A DNA stretch of 32,772 nt from an uncultured Porphyromonadaceae bacterium (GTDB taxonomy: Bacteria; Bacteroidota; Bacteroidia; Bacteroidales; Muribaculaceae): contig CABPYL010000038.1 of assembly GCA_902461565.1 (NCBI GenBank), positions 1 through 32,772 of the forward strand. Direction: 5' to 3'. Below are positions 24,216-31,528 of this stretch, in pieces (the first letter of the stretch is position 1; each line of letters starts with the position of its first letter). The notes beneath the pieces are model-generated. The model had not been told where the DNA came from, ran no database searches, and saw nothing but the letters and a program-made list of their open reading frames with translations. Both the position numbers and the translations under genes were made by a program.

Positions 24216-24395
24216 TTATGCGTTGGTCACTTCAACGAGGTGACGGACTTTGTTAACCATTCCCAGCACAGAAGGAGTGTTTTCCTTTACTACTGTGTGG
24301 TTCATTTTCTTGAGGCCGAGCGCATCCAGGGTGCGCTTCTCTACTGCGGGGCAGTTGATGCGGCTCTTGATCTGTTTGATTTTAATCTGTGCCAT
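24216..24395 (-). CDS. rpmD: 50S ribosomal protein L30
   Basis: Translation of the gap between rpsE and rplO gives a 59-residue protein: MAQIKIKQIKSRINCPAVEK, then TLDALGLKKMNHTVV and a C-terminus ending VRHLVEVTNA. L30 binds 23S rRNA near 5S rRNA. The motif K-I-x-Q-I-K-S-x-I-x-x-P and GLxKMNHTV are diagnostic. Spacing is 16 nt from rpsE and 11 nt to rplO. Confidence 0.96.
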   Translation of the reverse strand: MAQIKIKQIKSRINCPAVEKRTLDALGLKKMNHTVVKENTPSVLGMVNKVRHLVEVTNA

Positions 24396-24411
24396 TGTGC
24401 TTGCGGTTTAA

Positions 24412-24930
24412 TTAGCCTTTGAAGACCTGTTCTACAGAAATACCGCGGTTCTGGGCTATCATGGCGGGCGAGCGCATTTCGTCCAGAGCGGCAATGGTTG
24501 CCTTTACAAGGTTGTGGGGGTTGGACGAACCCTTGCTCTTTGCAAGAACGTCGGTAACACCCACACTCTCAAGCACTGCGCGCATAGCGCCACCGGCCTT
24601 TACACCGGTACCGTGGCTGGCGGGCTTGAGGATGATGCGCGAGCCGCCGAACTTGGCTACCTGCTCGTGAGGAATGGTGCCTTTGTGCACCGGCACGCGG
24701 ATAAGGTTCTTCTTTGCTGCCTCCACGCCCTTGGCGATGGCTGCCTGCACTTCGTTGGCTTTACCCAGGCCCCAGCCTACAACACCGTCTTCGTTGCCGA
24801 CAACTACGATGGCTGCGAAGGTGAAGGTGCGGCCGCCTTTGGTAACTTTGGTTACTCGGTTGATTGCCACGAGACGGTCCTTGAGTTCGAGGTCGCCGGT
24901 GGTTTTTACTCTATTGTTTCTTTTAGCCAT
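24412..24930 (-). CDS. rpsE: 30S ribosomal protein S5
   Basis: S5 lies at the mRNA entry and affects decoding accuracy. The 172-residue product has LKDRLVAINRVTKVTKGGRT (double-stranded RNA-binding-like N-domain) and VVGNEDGVVGWGLGKANEV, then KPASHGTGVKAGGAMRAVLE and GSSNPHNLVKATIAAL. Canonical length; 8 nt after rplR. Confidence 0.98.
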   Translation of the reverse strand: MAKRNNRVKTTGDLELKDRLVAINRVTKVTKGGRTFTFAAIVVVGNEDGVVGWGLGKANEVQAAIAKGVEAAKKNLIRVPVHKGTIPHEQVAKFGGSRIILKPASHGTGVKAGGAMRAVLESVGVTDVLAKSKGSSNPHNLVKATIAALDEMRSPAMIAQNRGISVEQVFKG

Positions 24931-24938
24931 AGTGAGTA

Positions 24939-25283
24939 TCAGAATTTGAGACCGGCTGTGCGGGCGGCGTCAGCCAGGGATTTAACACGGCCGTGGAAGA
25001 GATAACCGTTACGGTCGAAAACTACCTCGGTAATACCTGCCTCGAGGGCTTTTGCAGCTACGGCAGCGCCTACGAGGGCTGCGATCTCGCTCTTGGTGCC
25101 CTTGCCTTCCAGCCCCTTGGACGAGCTGGCGCACAGTGTGCGGCCCGCCAGGTCGTCGATAAGCTGTACGTAGATCTGCTTGTTGCTGCGGAACACTGTC
25201 ATGCGGGGACGTGCCGCAGTGCCCGAGATTTTGCCGCGGATGCGGGTCTTGATTTTATTACGTCTTTGAATCTTTGATATCAT
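24939..25283 (-). CDS. rplR: 50S ribosomal protein L18
   Basis: L18 carries 5S rRNA into the central protuberance. The 114-residue product shows KIRGKISGTAARPRMTVFRS, NKQIYVQLIDD and a C-terminal VFDRNGYLFHGRVKSLADAA. It lies 18 nt after rplF and 8 nt before rpsE. Confidence 0.97.
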   Translation of the reverse strand: MISKIQRRNKIKTRIRGKISGTAARPRMTVFRSNKQIYVQLIDDLAGRTLCASSSKGLEGKGTKSEIAALVGAAVAAKALEAGITEVVFDRNGYLFHGRVKSLADAARTAGLKF

Positions 25284-25301
25284 GGTTGCCTGCGTATTAT
25301 G

Positions 25302-25862
25302 TTATTTAGCGCCGGCCTTCTTGCCGGACTTGCGGCGGATAACTTCGCCGACGAACTTAATACCTTTGCCCTTGTAAGGTTCGGGCTTGCGGAGCGAACG
25401 GATTTTGGCGCATACCTGGCCAAGAAGCTGCTTGTCGCGGCTCTCGAGGATGATCAGCGGGTTTTTGTTGCGTTCCGACTTGGCCTCCACGCTCACTTCA
25501 GCGGGAAGCTTGATATATATAGCGTGGGAGTAGCCCAGGGCGAGTTCCAGAACCTGTCCGGTTGCCGAGGCGCGATAACCCACACCTACTAATTCCATTT
25601 CCTTGCGGTAGCGTTTGTGCACGCCTTCCACCATGTTGTGGATAAGAGCGCGGTAGAGGCCGTGCTGGGCGCGGTGCTCGATATCGTCGCTCGGGCGGGT
25701 GATTACTACATGGTTGCCCTCAACCTTGACGGTAAGGTCCGGGTTAACCTTCTGCGAGAGTTCGCCAAACGCTCCCTTTACAGTTACTACGTTGGTCTTT
25801 TCATCAACCGTTACAGTAACTCCTGCGGGAATCTCGATGGGTGCTTTACCTATTCTTGACAT
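25302..25862 (-). CDS. rplF: 50S ribosomal protein L6
   Basis: L6 sits near the factor-binding site. The 186-residue product is two repeated domains: MSRIGKAPIEIPAGVTV with VTVKGAFGELSQKVNP, then LVGVGYRASATGQVLEL and the C-terminal PEPYKGKGIKFVGEVIRRKSGKKAG. Typical length; 21 nt after rpsH. Confidence 0.98.
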   Translation of the reverse strand: MSRIGKAPIEIPAGVTVTVDEKTNVVTVKGAFGELSQKVNPDLTVKVEGNHVVITRPSDDIEHRAQHGLYRALIHNMVEGVHKRYRKEMELVGVGYRASATGQVLELALGYSHAIYIKLPAEVSVEAKSERNKNPLIILESRDKQLLGQVCAKIRSLRKPEPYKGKGIKFVGEVIRRKSGKKAGAK

Positions 25863-25883
25863 TTTTCAGAGGTTTTTGGTTGA

Positions 25884-26285
25884 TTAATATACGTAGCATA
25901 ATACTTCGCCGCCGATTTTGAGGTCGGCAGCCTTCTTGTTGGTCATTACGCCCTGCGACGTGCTCAGGATTGCGATGCCCAGGCCGTTGAGTACGCGGGG
26001 CATGTCCTTGTAGCCGGTGTAGTGGCGCAGACCGGGACGCGATACGCGCTTGAGACCCTTGATTGCGTTGACGCGGTCGGCGGGGTCGTATTTGAGGGCG
26101 ATCTTGATGGTGCCCTGGGGATTCTCCTCTCCTTCGATGAATTTGTAGTTGAGGATATAGCCCTGTTCAAAAAGAATCTTTGTGATTTCTTTTTTCAAGT
26201 TTGAGGCGGGAATCTCAACAACGCGGTGGTTGGCTTTGATTGCGTTCCTCAATCTTGTGAGAAAATCTGCTATAGGATCTGTCAT
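25884..26285 (-). CDS. rpsH: 30S ribosomal protein S8
   Basis: S8 is an early 16S rRNA binder and, in enterobacteria, the repressor of the spc operon. The 133-residue product has MTDPIADFLTRLRNAIKANH, a central strand region, and the C-terminal LNGLGIAILSTSQGVMTNKKA with GGEVLCYVY. It is preceded by an unusual 120-nt spacer with a hairpin, where most neighbours are 2-22 nt apart. Confidence 0.98.
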   Translation of the reverse strand: MTDPIADFLTRLRNAIKANHRVVEIPASNLKKEITKILFEQGYILNYKFIEGEENPQGTIKIALKYDPADRVNAIKGLKRVSRPGLRHYTGYKDMPRVLNGLGIAILSTSQGVMTNKKAADLKIGGEVLCYVY

Positions 26286-26317
26286 TTTTTCTTTTGTTAA
26301 ATTGATTGGGCCGGAGT

Positions 26318-26348
26318 GCCCAACAATATTTAAATCTCGGTGTTGGGC
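26318..26348 (-). other. Hairpin in the 120-nt spacer between rpsN and rpsH
   Basis: GCCCAACA and TGTTGGGC pair perfectly over 8 bp around a 15-nt AT-rich loop (plus 26318-26325 with 26341-26348). Smaller GC-rich stems lie between it and rpsN. There is no T-run directly after it, so attenuation, S8 autoregulation or RNA processing are more likely than full termination. Confidence 0.5.
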
Positions 26349-26405
26349 GCCTGCCGATGTCGGCTGTTGCCGATTGCGGGGCTGCCCTTAAAAGGGAGTT
26401 GAGGG

Positions 26406-26723
26406 TTACCAGCTTGCTTTTTTAACGCCGGGAATCAGACCGGAGGAGGCCATTTCGCGGAACTGGATACGCGAGATGCCGAAAAGGCGGATATAGCCTT
26501 TGGGACGGCCGGTGATGCTGCAGCGGTTGTGCTGGCGGATGGGAGAAGCGTTCTTGGGAAGACGCTGGAGCTTCTGGGCTGCCTCGTAGGCGGCCTGGAG
26601 TGCTTCCTCGGTGCCTTCGCTACCCTTGTTCACGATTGCCTTGAGAGCCTTGCGGCGCTCTTCGTACTTGGCGGCGAGACGGGCGCGCTTCACCTCGCGG
26701 GCTTTCATTGATTCTTTAGCCAT
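26406..26723 (-). CDS. rpsN: 30S ribosomal protein S14, long zinc-free form
   Basis: S14 is a head protein of the small subunit. The product has 105 residues: MAKESMKAREVKRARLAAKYEERR, an extended helical middle (SEGTEEALQAAYEAAQKLQ), and NASPIRQHNRCSITGRPKGY, ISRIQFREMASSGLIPGVKKASW. The zinc-binding CxxC pairs of the short form are absent. From memory of the family, Bacteroides S14 is near 89 residues, so the middle is about 16 longer here. It begins 8 nt after rplE. Confidence 0.96.
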   Translation of the reverse strand: MAKESMKAREVKRARLAAKYEERRKALKAIVNKGSEGTEEALQAAYEAAQKLQRLPKNASPIRQHNRCSITGRPKGYIRLFGISRIQFREMASSGLIPGVKKASW

Positions 26724-26731
26724 ATTCTGGA

Positions 26732-27280
26732 TCAGTTTTTAGCGTTCTTGAAAGGAAGGCCGAAAGCTTTGAGCAGTGCGTAGCCCTCTTCGTCGGTGGG
26801 TGCGCTGGTTACGAACGTAATGTTCATGCCCATCAGCTTGTTGATGTTGTCGATGTTGATTTCCGGGAAGATAATCTGCTCGGTGATGCCGAGGGTATAG
26901 TTGCCGCGGCCGTCGAGTTTGCCTTCGATGCCCTTGAAGTCGCGGATACGCGGCAGAGCCACGCGTACCAGACGCTCCAGGAATTCATACATTTTTTCGC
27001 GGCGCAGAGTAACGCGTACGCCTACGGGCATTTTCTTACGGAGCTTGAAGTTCGAGATATCCTTGCGCGAAAGAGTTGCAACAGCCTTCTGACCGGTGAT
27101 GGCGGTGAGTTCGTTGATTGCGGTGTCGATCAGCTTCTTGTCCTGTGTTGCCTCGCCGATACCCTGGTTGATAACGATTTTCTCCAGGCGGGGGATCTGC
27201 ATCACAGTGTGGTAGTTGAACTGCTCTTTCAGGGCAGGCATGATGCGCTCCTTGTAGTCTTTTTGCAGTGTGGTGACCAT
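26732..27280 (-). CDS. rplE: 50S ribosomal protein L5
   Basis: L5 binds 5S rRNA and contacts P-site tRNA. The 182-residue product has MQIPRLEKIVINQGIGEA, the LRKKMPVGVRVTLRREKMYEFLERL core and GNYTLGITEQIIFPEI. Its ATG overlaps the rplX stop by one base (TAATG), so the two are likely coupled in translation. Confidence 0.98.
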   Translation of the reverse strand: MVTTLQKDYKERIMPALKEQFNYHTVMQIPRLEKIVINQGIGEATQDKKLIDTAINELTAITGQKAVATLSRKDISNFKLRKKMPVGVRVTLRREKMYEFLERLVRVALPRIRDFKGIEGKLDGRGNYTLGITEQIIFPEINIDNINKLMGMNITFVTSAPTDEEGYALLKAFGLPFKNAKN

Positions 27281-27597
27281 TATTTGATTTCCTGATTGGA
27301 TTTTTTAGAGATACGAACAACCTTGCCGTCCTCGCGCTTGATGGCGATACGGGTGGGCTTGCCTGTCTTGGGGTCCACAAGGTTGAGGTTGGAGATATGG
27401 ATGGGGGCCTCTTTCTTTACCAGACCGCCCTGGGGATACTGGGCGGTGGGCTTGGTAGCTTTCGTAACCATGTTGATGCCCTCTACGATGGCTGTGCCCT
27501 TGTCGCGAAGCACTTCAAGCACGCGGCCGGTCTTGCCTTTGTCCTCGCCGGCGAGAACGCAAACGTTGTCGCCTTTCTTGATATAAATTTTGCTCAT
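27280..27597 (-). CDS. rplX: 50S ribosomal protein L24
   Basis: L24 starts large-subunit assembly. The 105-residue product has the KOW motif (KKGDNVCVLAGEDKGKTGRVLEV), VEGINMVTKATKPT and PIHISNLNLVDPKTGKPTRI. Canonical length; 13 nt after rplN, overlapping rplE by one base. Confidence 0.98.
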   Translation of the reverse strand: MSKIYIKKGDNVCVLAGEDKGKTGRVLEVLRDKGTAIVEGINMVTKATKPTAQYPQGGLVKKEAPIHISNLNLVDPKTGKPTRIAIKREDGKVVRISKKSNQEIK

Positions 27598-27610
27598 TTG
27601 CCTGTCTCAA

Positions 27611-27976
27611 TTAAAGCACTTCGGGTGCAAGTGAAACAATCTTCATGTTCTTGGCGCGGAGCTCGCGGGCAACGGGACCGAAGATACGGGTGCCGCGAAG
27701 CTCGCCGTCGTTCTTGAGAAGAACGCAGGCGTTGTCGTCGAAACGGATGTAGGAGCCGTCCGGACGGCGTACTTCTTTCTTGGTGCGCACAACCATTGCG
27801 CGGGATACGGTGCCTTTCTTGACATCGGTGCCGGGGATTGCGCTCTTGACCGTAACGACGATGATGTCGCCTACGGAAGCGTAGCGGCGTCCGGTACCGC
27901 CGAGCACGTGGATGCACAGGCATTCCTTGGCGCCGGAGTTGTCGGCAACGGTAAGACGTGATTCTGTCTGTATCAT
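27611..27976 (-). CDS. rplN: 50S ribosomal protein L14
   Basis: L14 forms an intersubunit bridge. The 121-residue product opens MIQTESRLTVADNSGAKECLCI and has GDIIVVTVKSAIPG, RAMVVRTKKEVRRPDGSYIRFDDNACVLL and the C-terminal IFGPVARELRAKNMKIVSLAPEVL. Near-universal in sequence; 2 nt after rpsQ. Confidence 0.98.
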   Translation of the reverse strand: MIQTESRLTVADNSGAKECLCIHVLGGTGRRYASVGDIIVVTVKSAIPGTDVKKGTVSRAMVVRTKKEVRRPDGSYIRFDDNACVLLKNDGELRGTRIFGPVARELRAKNMKIVSLAPEVL

Positions 27977-27978
27977 TG

Positions 27979-28239
27979 TTACTTAACTTTTTCGATAATT
28001 TCTACTAATCTCCAGTGCTTGGTCTTGCTCAGGGGACGTGTTTCCATCAGACGTACGGTATCGCCTACAGAGCATTCGTTGTTCTCGTCGTGTGCGTGAT
28101 ATTTCTTGCTCTTGTTTACGAACTTGCCGTAGATGGGATGTTTTTCTTTCCAGCGTACGGTAACGGTAATGGTCTTGTCACCCTTGTTGCTGGATACTAT
28201 GCCGATACGCTCTTTGCGTAAATTGCGTGTTTCTTCCAT
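27979..28239 (-). CDS. rpsQ: 30S ribosomal protein S17
   Basis: S17 is an early-binding OB-fold protein. The 86-residue product has RIGIVSSNKGDKTITVTVRW, KHPIYGKFVNKSKKYHAHDENN and GDTVRLMETRPLSKTKHWRLVEI. 15 nt after rpmC and 2 nt before rplN. Confidence 0.98.
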   Translation of the reverse strand: MEETRNLRKERIGIVSSNKGDKTITVTVRWKEKHPIYGKFVNKSKKYHAHDENNECSVGDTVRLMETRPLSKTKHWRLVEIIEKVK

Positions 28240-28254
28240 TTTTCGCGGTGCTTG

Positions 28255-28449
28255 TTATTTGTTAAGTTCGCGCCGGCGGAGCTCCGTTTTTACGCGGGCA
28301 ATCATACGGCGGTCGGCTGTAAGCTGGGCAGGGTTGTCCAGAGGGGTTACTGCGTGGTTCATGCGGCTCTGGAGATATTCCTTCTCCATCTGCTGCAGAC
28401 GCTCACTCAGGTCGGCGGTGGACATTTCGCGGATTTCTTCTTTCTTCAT
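28255..28449 (-). CDS. rpmC: 50S ribosomal protein L29
   Basis: L29 stands at the tunnel exit and is a docking point for nascent-chain factors. The 64-residue, two-helix product reads MKKEEIREMSTADLSERLQQ, with SRMNHAVTPLDNPAQLTADR and IARVKTELRRREL. 7 nt after rplP. Confidence 0.97.
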   Translation of the reverse strand: MKKEEIREMSTADLSERLQQMEKEYLQSRMNHAVTPLDNPAQLTADRRMIARVKTELRRRELNK

Positions 28450-28456
28450 AACTTAT

Positions 28457-28888
28457 TTACACGTTTTGAGTGGGATCGTAGTCGCGACGGACAACGAATT
28501 TAGTTACCACGGGAAGTTTCTGTGCTGCCAGGCGCAGTGCTTCTTTGGCAATATCGTAGCTTACTCCTTCCACTTCGATGATTATACGGCCGGGAGTAAC
28601 GGGAGCCACGAAACCTTCGGGCGAACCTTTACCTTTACCCATGCGGACTTCTGCAGGTTTCTTGGTGATGGGCTTGTCCGGGAAAATACGGATCCAGATC
28701 TGACCCTGACGCTGCATATAACGTGTCACCGCGATACGGGCTGCTTCGATCTGACGGCCGGTAATCCACTTGGACTCGAGGGTCTTGATACCGAAGGAGC
28801 CGAAGGCCAGAGAATTGCCGCGCTGGGCATTTCCCTTCATGCGGCCTTTTTGCATGCGGCGGAATTTGGTTTTCTTAGGCTGTAACAT
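28457..28888 (-). CDS. rplP: 50S ribosomal protein L16
   Basis: L16 helps shape the A site and tRNA passage. The 143-residue product has MLQPKKTKFRRMQKGRMKG, GIKTLESKWITGRQIEAARI, RIFPDKPITKKPAEVRMGKGKG and VTPGRIIIEVEGV. Canonical; 22 nt after rpsC. Confidence 0.98.
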   Translation of the reverse strand: MLQPKKTKFRRMQKGRMKGNAQRGNSLAFGSFGIKTLESKWITGRQIEAARIAVTRYMQRQGQIWIRIFPDKPITKKPAEVRMGKGKGSPEGFVAPVTPGRIIIEVEGVSYDIAKEALRLAAQKLPVVTKFVVRRDYDPTQNV

Positions 28889-28910
28889 TGTTTATAGCTT
28901 TGCAGAATTG

Positions 28911-29645
28911 TTAACGGTTGTTGTTGGATTTGCGGAAACCGCCGCGACGTTCGCGGTTGCCTTTTCCGGCAGGGCGTCCTTCTTTCTGGTTGTTGGTGAA
29001 CTGGGGGGCGAGATCACGCTTGCCGTAAACTTCGCCGCGGCAGATCCACACTTTCACGCCTACCACGCCAACTTTGGTGTGAGCCTCAACGAGTGCATAG
29101 TCAATATCGGCGCGGAGTGTGTGCAGGGGTGTACGGCCTTCCTTGAACATCTCGGAACGCGCCATTTCGGCGCCGTTGAGACGGCCGCTAACCTGAATCT
29201 TCACGCCCTCGGCACCGGCACGCATGGTAGAAGCAACAGCCATCTTCACGGCACGGCGGTATGCCACCTTGCCTTCGATCTGGCGTGCGATGTTCGCTGC
29301 CACGATAACCGCGTCGAGTTCGGGACGCTTAACTTCGTAGATATTGATCTGCACGTCTTTGCCGGTGAGTTTCTTCAGCTCGTCCTTGAGCTTCTCCACT
29401 TCGGCACCCTGCGGGCCGATAATCTTGCCCGGACGGGATGTGCATACTGTAATTGTGATAAGCTTGAGCGTGCGCTCGATAACGATACGCGAGACACTGC
29501 TGTTTGCCAGGCGAACGTTGAGGTATTCACGAAGCTTGTGGTCTTCGAGAATGTTTTCGGGGAATTTGCCTTTTTCTGACCAGTTGGAGTCCCAGCCACG
29601 GATGACGCCCAGGCGATTGCTGATAGGATTTACTTTCTGTCCCAT
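28911..29645 (-). CDS. rpsC: 30S ribosomal protein S3
   Basis: S3 surrounds the mRNA entry and has helicase activity with S4 and S5. The 244-residue product has MGQKVNPISNRLGVIRGWDS, the KH domain (TSRPGKIIGPQGAEVEKLK) and RAGAEGVKIQVSGRLNGAEMAR with GVVGVKVWICRGEVYGK. The C-terminal 25 residues are a basic Arg/Asn/Gly tail. 2 nt after rplV. Confidence 0.98.
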   Translation of the reverse strand: MGQKVNPISNRLGVIRGWDSNWSEKGKFPENILEDHKLREYLNVRLANSSVSRIVIERTLKLITITVCTSRPGKIIGPQGAEVEKLKDELKKLTGKDVQINIYEVKRPELDAVIVAANIARQIEGKVAYRRAVKMAVASTMRAGAEGVKIQVSGRLNGAEMARSEMFKEGRTPLHTLRADIDYALVEAHTKVGVVGVKVWICRGEVYGKRDLAPQFTNNQKEGRPAGKGNRERRGGFRKSNNNR

Positions 29646-29647
29646 TT

Positions 29648-30058
29648 TTAAGCCTCGGTATTGTTGTTGTTGATAGTGTCTACAATCACGGTAACATGGT
29701 TGGAGCGCTTGCGGATGCGGTAGCCGCGGCCCTGAGGAGCGGTGCGGAGACGCTTGAGCATGGGAGCGCAGTTAACATAGATTGTGGAAATATAGAGCTG
29801 GCCTGCATCGGCTTTCTGCTCGTTCTTCTGTTCCCAGTTGGCAACGGCGCTGCGGACGAGTTTCTCCAGAGCTGCTGCTGCCTGCTTGTTGGAAAACTTG
29901 AGGATGCCGAGTGCGCGGAACACTTCTTTGCCGCGCACCATGTCGGCTACCAGACGCATTTTGCGGGGGGAGGAGGGCACATTGGTAAGCTTTGCAAAAG
30001 CGGTGTGGCGTGCTGTCTCCTTGTGCTGGTTGGCTGATAATCGTTTTCTTTCACCCAT
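29648..30058 (-). CDS. rplV: 50S ribosomal protein L22
   Basis: L22 has a long hairpin lining the exit tunnel. The 136-residue product has AKLTNVPSSPRKMRLVADMV and RGKEVFRALGILKFSNKQAA, then the hairpin region (CAPMLKRLRTAPQGRGYRIRKRSNHVTVIV). It is separated from rpsS by 44 nt, in which nothing else is evident. Confidence 0.97.
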   Translation of the reverse strand: MGERKRLSANQHKETARHTAFAKLTNVPSSPRKMRLVADMVRGKEVFRALGILKFSNKQAAAALEKLVRSAVANWEQKNEQKADAGQLYISTIYVNCAPMLKRLRTAPQGRGYRIRKRSNHVTVIVDTINNNNTEA

Positions 30059-30102
30059 ATTTTTGTCGTCTTTATATTCGATGATTAATGATTGTCAGGC
30101 CC

Positions 30103-30372
30103 TTATTTCTTCTTGTTGCCGGCGTGGCCGCGGAAAGTACGTGTGGGGGCGAACTCACCAAGCTTGTGGCCTACCATGTTCTCGGTAACGTATACGGGAA
30201 TGAATTTGTTACCGTTGTGAACTGCGAAAGTATGGCCTACGAATTCGGGAGCGATCATGGATGCGCGGCTCCACGTCTTGATGACGTTCTTCTTGCCGGA
30301 GGCTTCCATGTCGGCTACTTTCTTCTCAAGCTTAACGCTGATGAAGGGACCTTTTTTTAATGAACGGCTCAT
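30103..30372 (-). CDS. rpsS: 30S ribosomal protein S19
   Basis: S19 pairs with S13 in the head. The 89-residue product has MSRSLKKGPFISVKLEKKV, IKTWSRASMIAPEFVGHTFAVHNG, and VTENMVGHKLGEFAPTRTFRGHAG. Canonical; 17 nt after rplB. Confidence 0.98.
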   Translation of the reverse strand: MSRSLKKGPFISVKLEKKVADMEASGKKNVIKTWSRASMIAPEFVGHTFAVHNGNKFIPVYVTENMVGHKLGEFAPTRTFRGHAGNKKK

Positions 30373-30389
30373 ATTGCTAATTTGTCAGA

Positions 30390-31220
30390 TTACTTCTTTT
30401 TACTTCTCTCAATGATATACTTCGAAGAGGGCTTCTTGGGCGAGCGAGTCTTGAGACCCTTGCTGTACAGACCCTTGCGCGAACGGGGATGACCGCCGGA
30501 TGCGCGGCCTTCACCACCGCCCATCGGGTGGTCAACAGGGTTCATAACAACACCGCGGTTGTGGGGACGCTTGCCGAGCCAGCGGCTGCGTCCTGCCTTG
30601 CCGGAGCTTTCCAGCGAGTGCTCGCTGTTGCCGACAACACCCACCGTAGCCTTGCAGGTGGCAAGGATTTTGCGGGTTTCGCCAGAAGGTAATTTGATGA
30701 TGGCGTAATTGCCTTCGCGGGATATGAGCTGGGCGAAAGTACCGGCGGAACGTGCCATAAAGGCACCCTGGCCGGGACGTAGTTCAATGCAGTGGATAAG
30801 GGTGCCGACAGGAATTTTGCTCAGAGGAAGAGCGTTTCCAACTTCAGGAGCTGCCTCAGGGCCGCTCACTACAGTTGTACCTACCTCAAGGCCGTTGGGG
30901 GCGATGATATAAGCCTTTGCACCGTCGACATAGTAAAGGAGCGCGATACGGGCCGAACGGTTCGGATCGTACTCGATGGATTTTACTACTGCGGGAATGC
31001 CGTCGCGATTTCTCTTGAAGTCGATAACGCGGTATTTGCGCTTGTGGCCGCCACCCATGTAGCGGTTTGTGAGGTGGCCCTCGTTATTGCGGCCACCTGT
31101 AGAGCGCTTGCCGACTGTAAGAGACTTTTCCGGTGTGGTAGCAGTGATTGTTCCTTTGAACACACCGATAATTTTGTGACGCTGCCCAGGAGTTGTGGGC
31201 TTGAATTTTCTTACTGCCAT
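30390..31220 (-). CDS. rplB: 50S ribosomal protein L2
   Basis: L2 is needed for subunit association and a functional peptidyl-transferase centre. The 276-residue product has TPGQRHKIIGVFKGTITATT, the OB-fold and SH3-like domains, and MNPVDHPMGGGEGRASGGHP. The key His of VDHP is kept; the second His seen in enterobacterial VDHPH is Met. 5 nt after rplW. Confidence 0.98.
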   Translation of the reverse strand: MAVRKFKPTTPGQRHKIIGVFKGTITATTPEKSLTVGKRSTGGRNNEGHLTNRYMGGGHKRKYRVIDFKRNRDGIPAVVKSIEYDPNRSARIALLYYVDGAKAYIIAPNGLEVGTTVVSGPEAAPEVGNALPLSKIPVGTLIHCIELRPGQGAFMARSAGTFAQLISREGNYAIIKLPSGETRKILATCKATVGVVGNSEHSLESSGKAGRSRWLGKRPHNRGVVMNPVDHPMGGGEGRASGGHPRSRKGLYSKGLKTRSPKKPSSKYIIERSKKK

Positions 31221-31225
31221 TGTTG

Positions 31226-31516
31226 TTAGATGTTGCTGAAGAATTCGATGGTGTCGCCGTTGGCAACAGTTACGTAAGCCTTCTTCCAGGCGGCTGTCTT
31301 GCCGCGGAGAAGACCGCTCTTAGTCCAGCGCGACTTGTTTTTGCCGCGTACTACTGCCGTATTGACGCTTGCCACCTTTACGCCGTAGAGCTGCTCTACA
31401 AGAGTTTTGATCTGGTATTTGTTTGCGTCCGGCGAAACACGGAAAGTGTAGCAATTGCGCTTTTCGGAAAGCTTGGTTGCCCTTTCGGTGATAATCGGTT
31501 TGATAGAAATATCCAT
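31226..31516 (-). CDS. rplW: 50S ribosomal protein L23
   Basis: L23 is the main docking site for trigger factor and SRP at the tunnel exit. The 96-residue product has IIKPIITERATKLSEKRN-like opening (SIKPIITERATKLSE), VSPDANKYQIKTLVEQLYGVKVASVNT and the C-terminal WKKAYVTVANGDTIEFF. 12 nt after rplD. Confidence 0.97.
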   Translation of the reverse strand: MDISIKPIITERATKLSEKRNCYTFRVSPDANKYQIKTLVEQLYGVKVASVNTAVVRGKNKSRWTKSGLLRGKTAAWKKAYVTVANGDTIEFFSNI

Positions 31517-31528
31517 AGCGGTGGAGCG

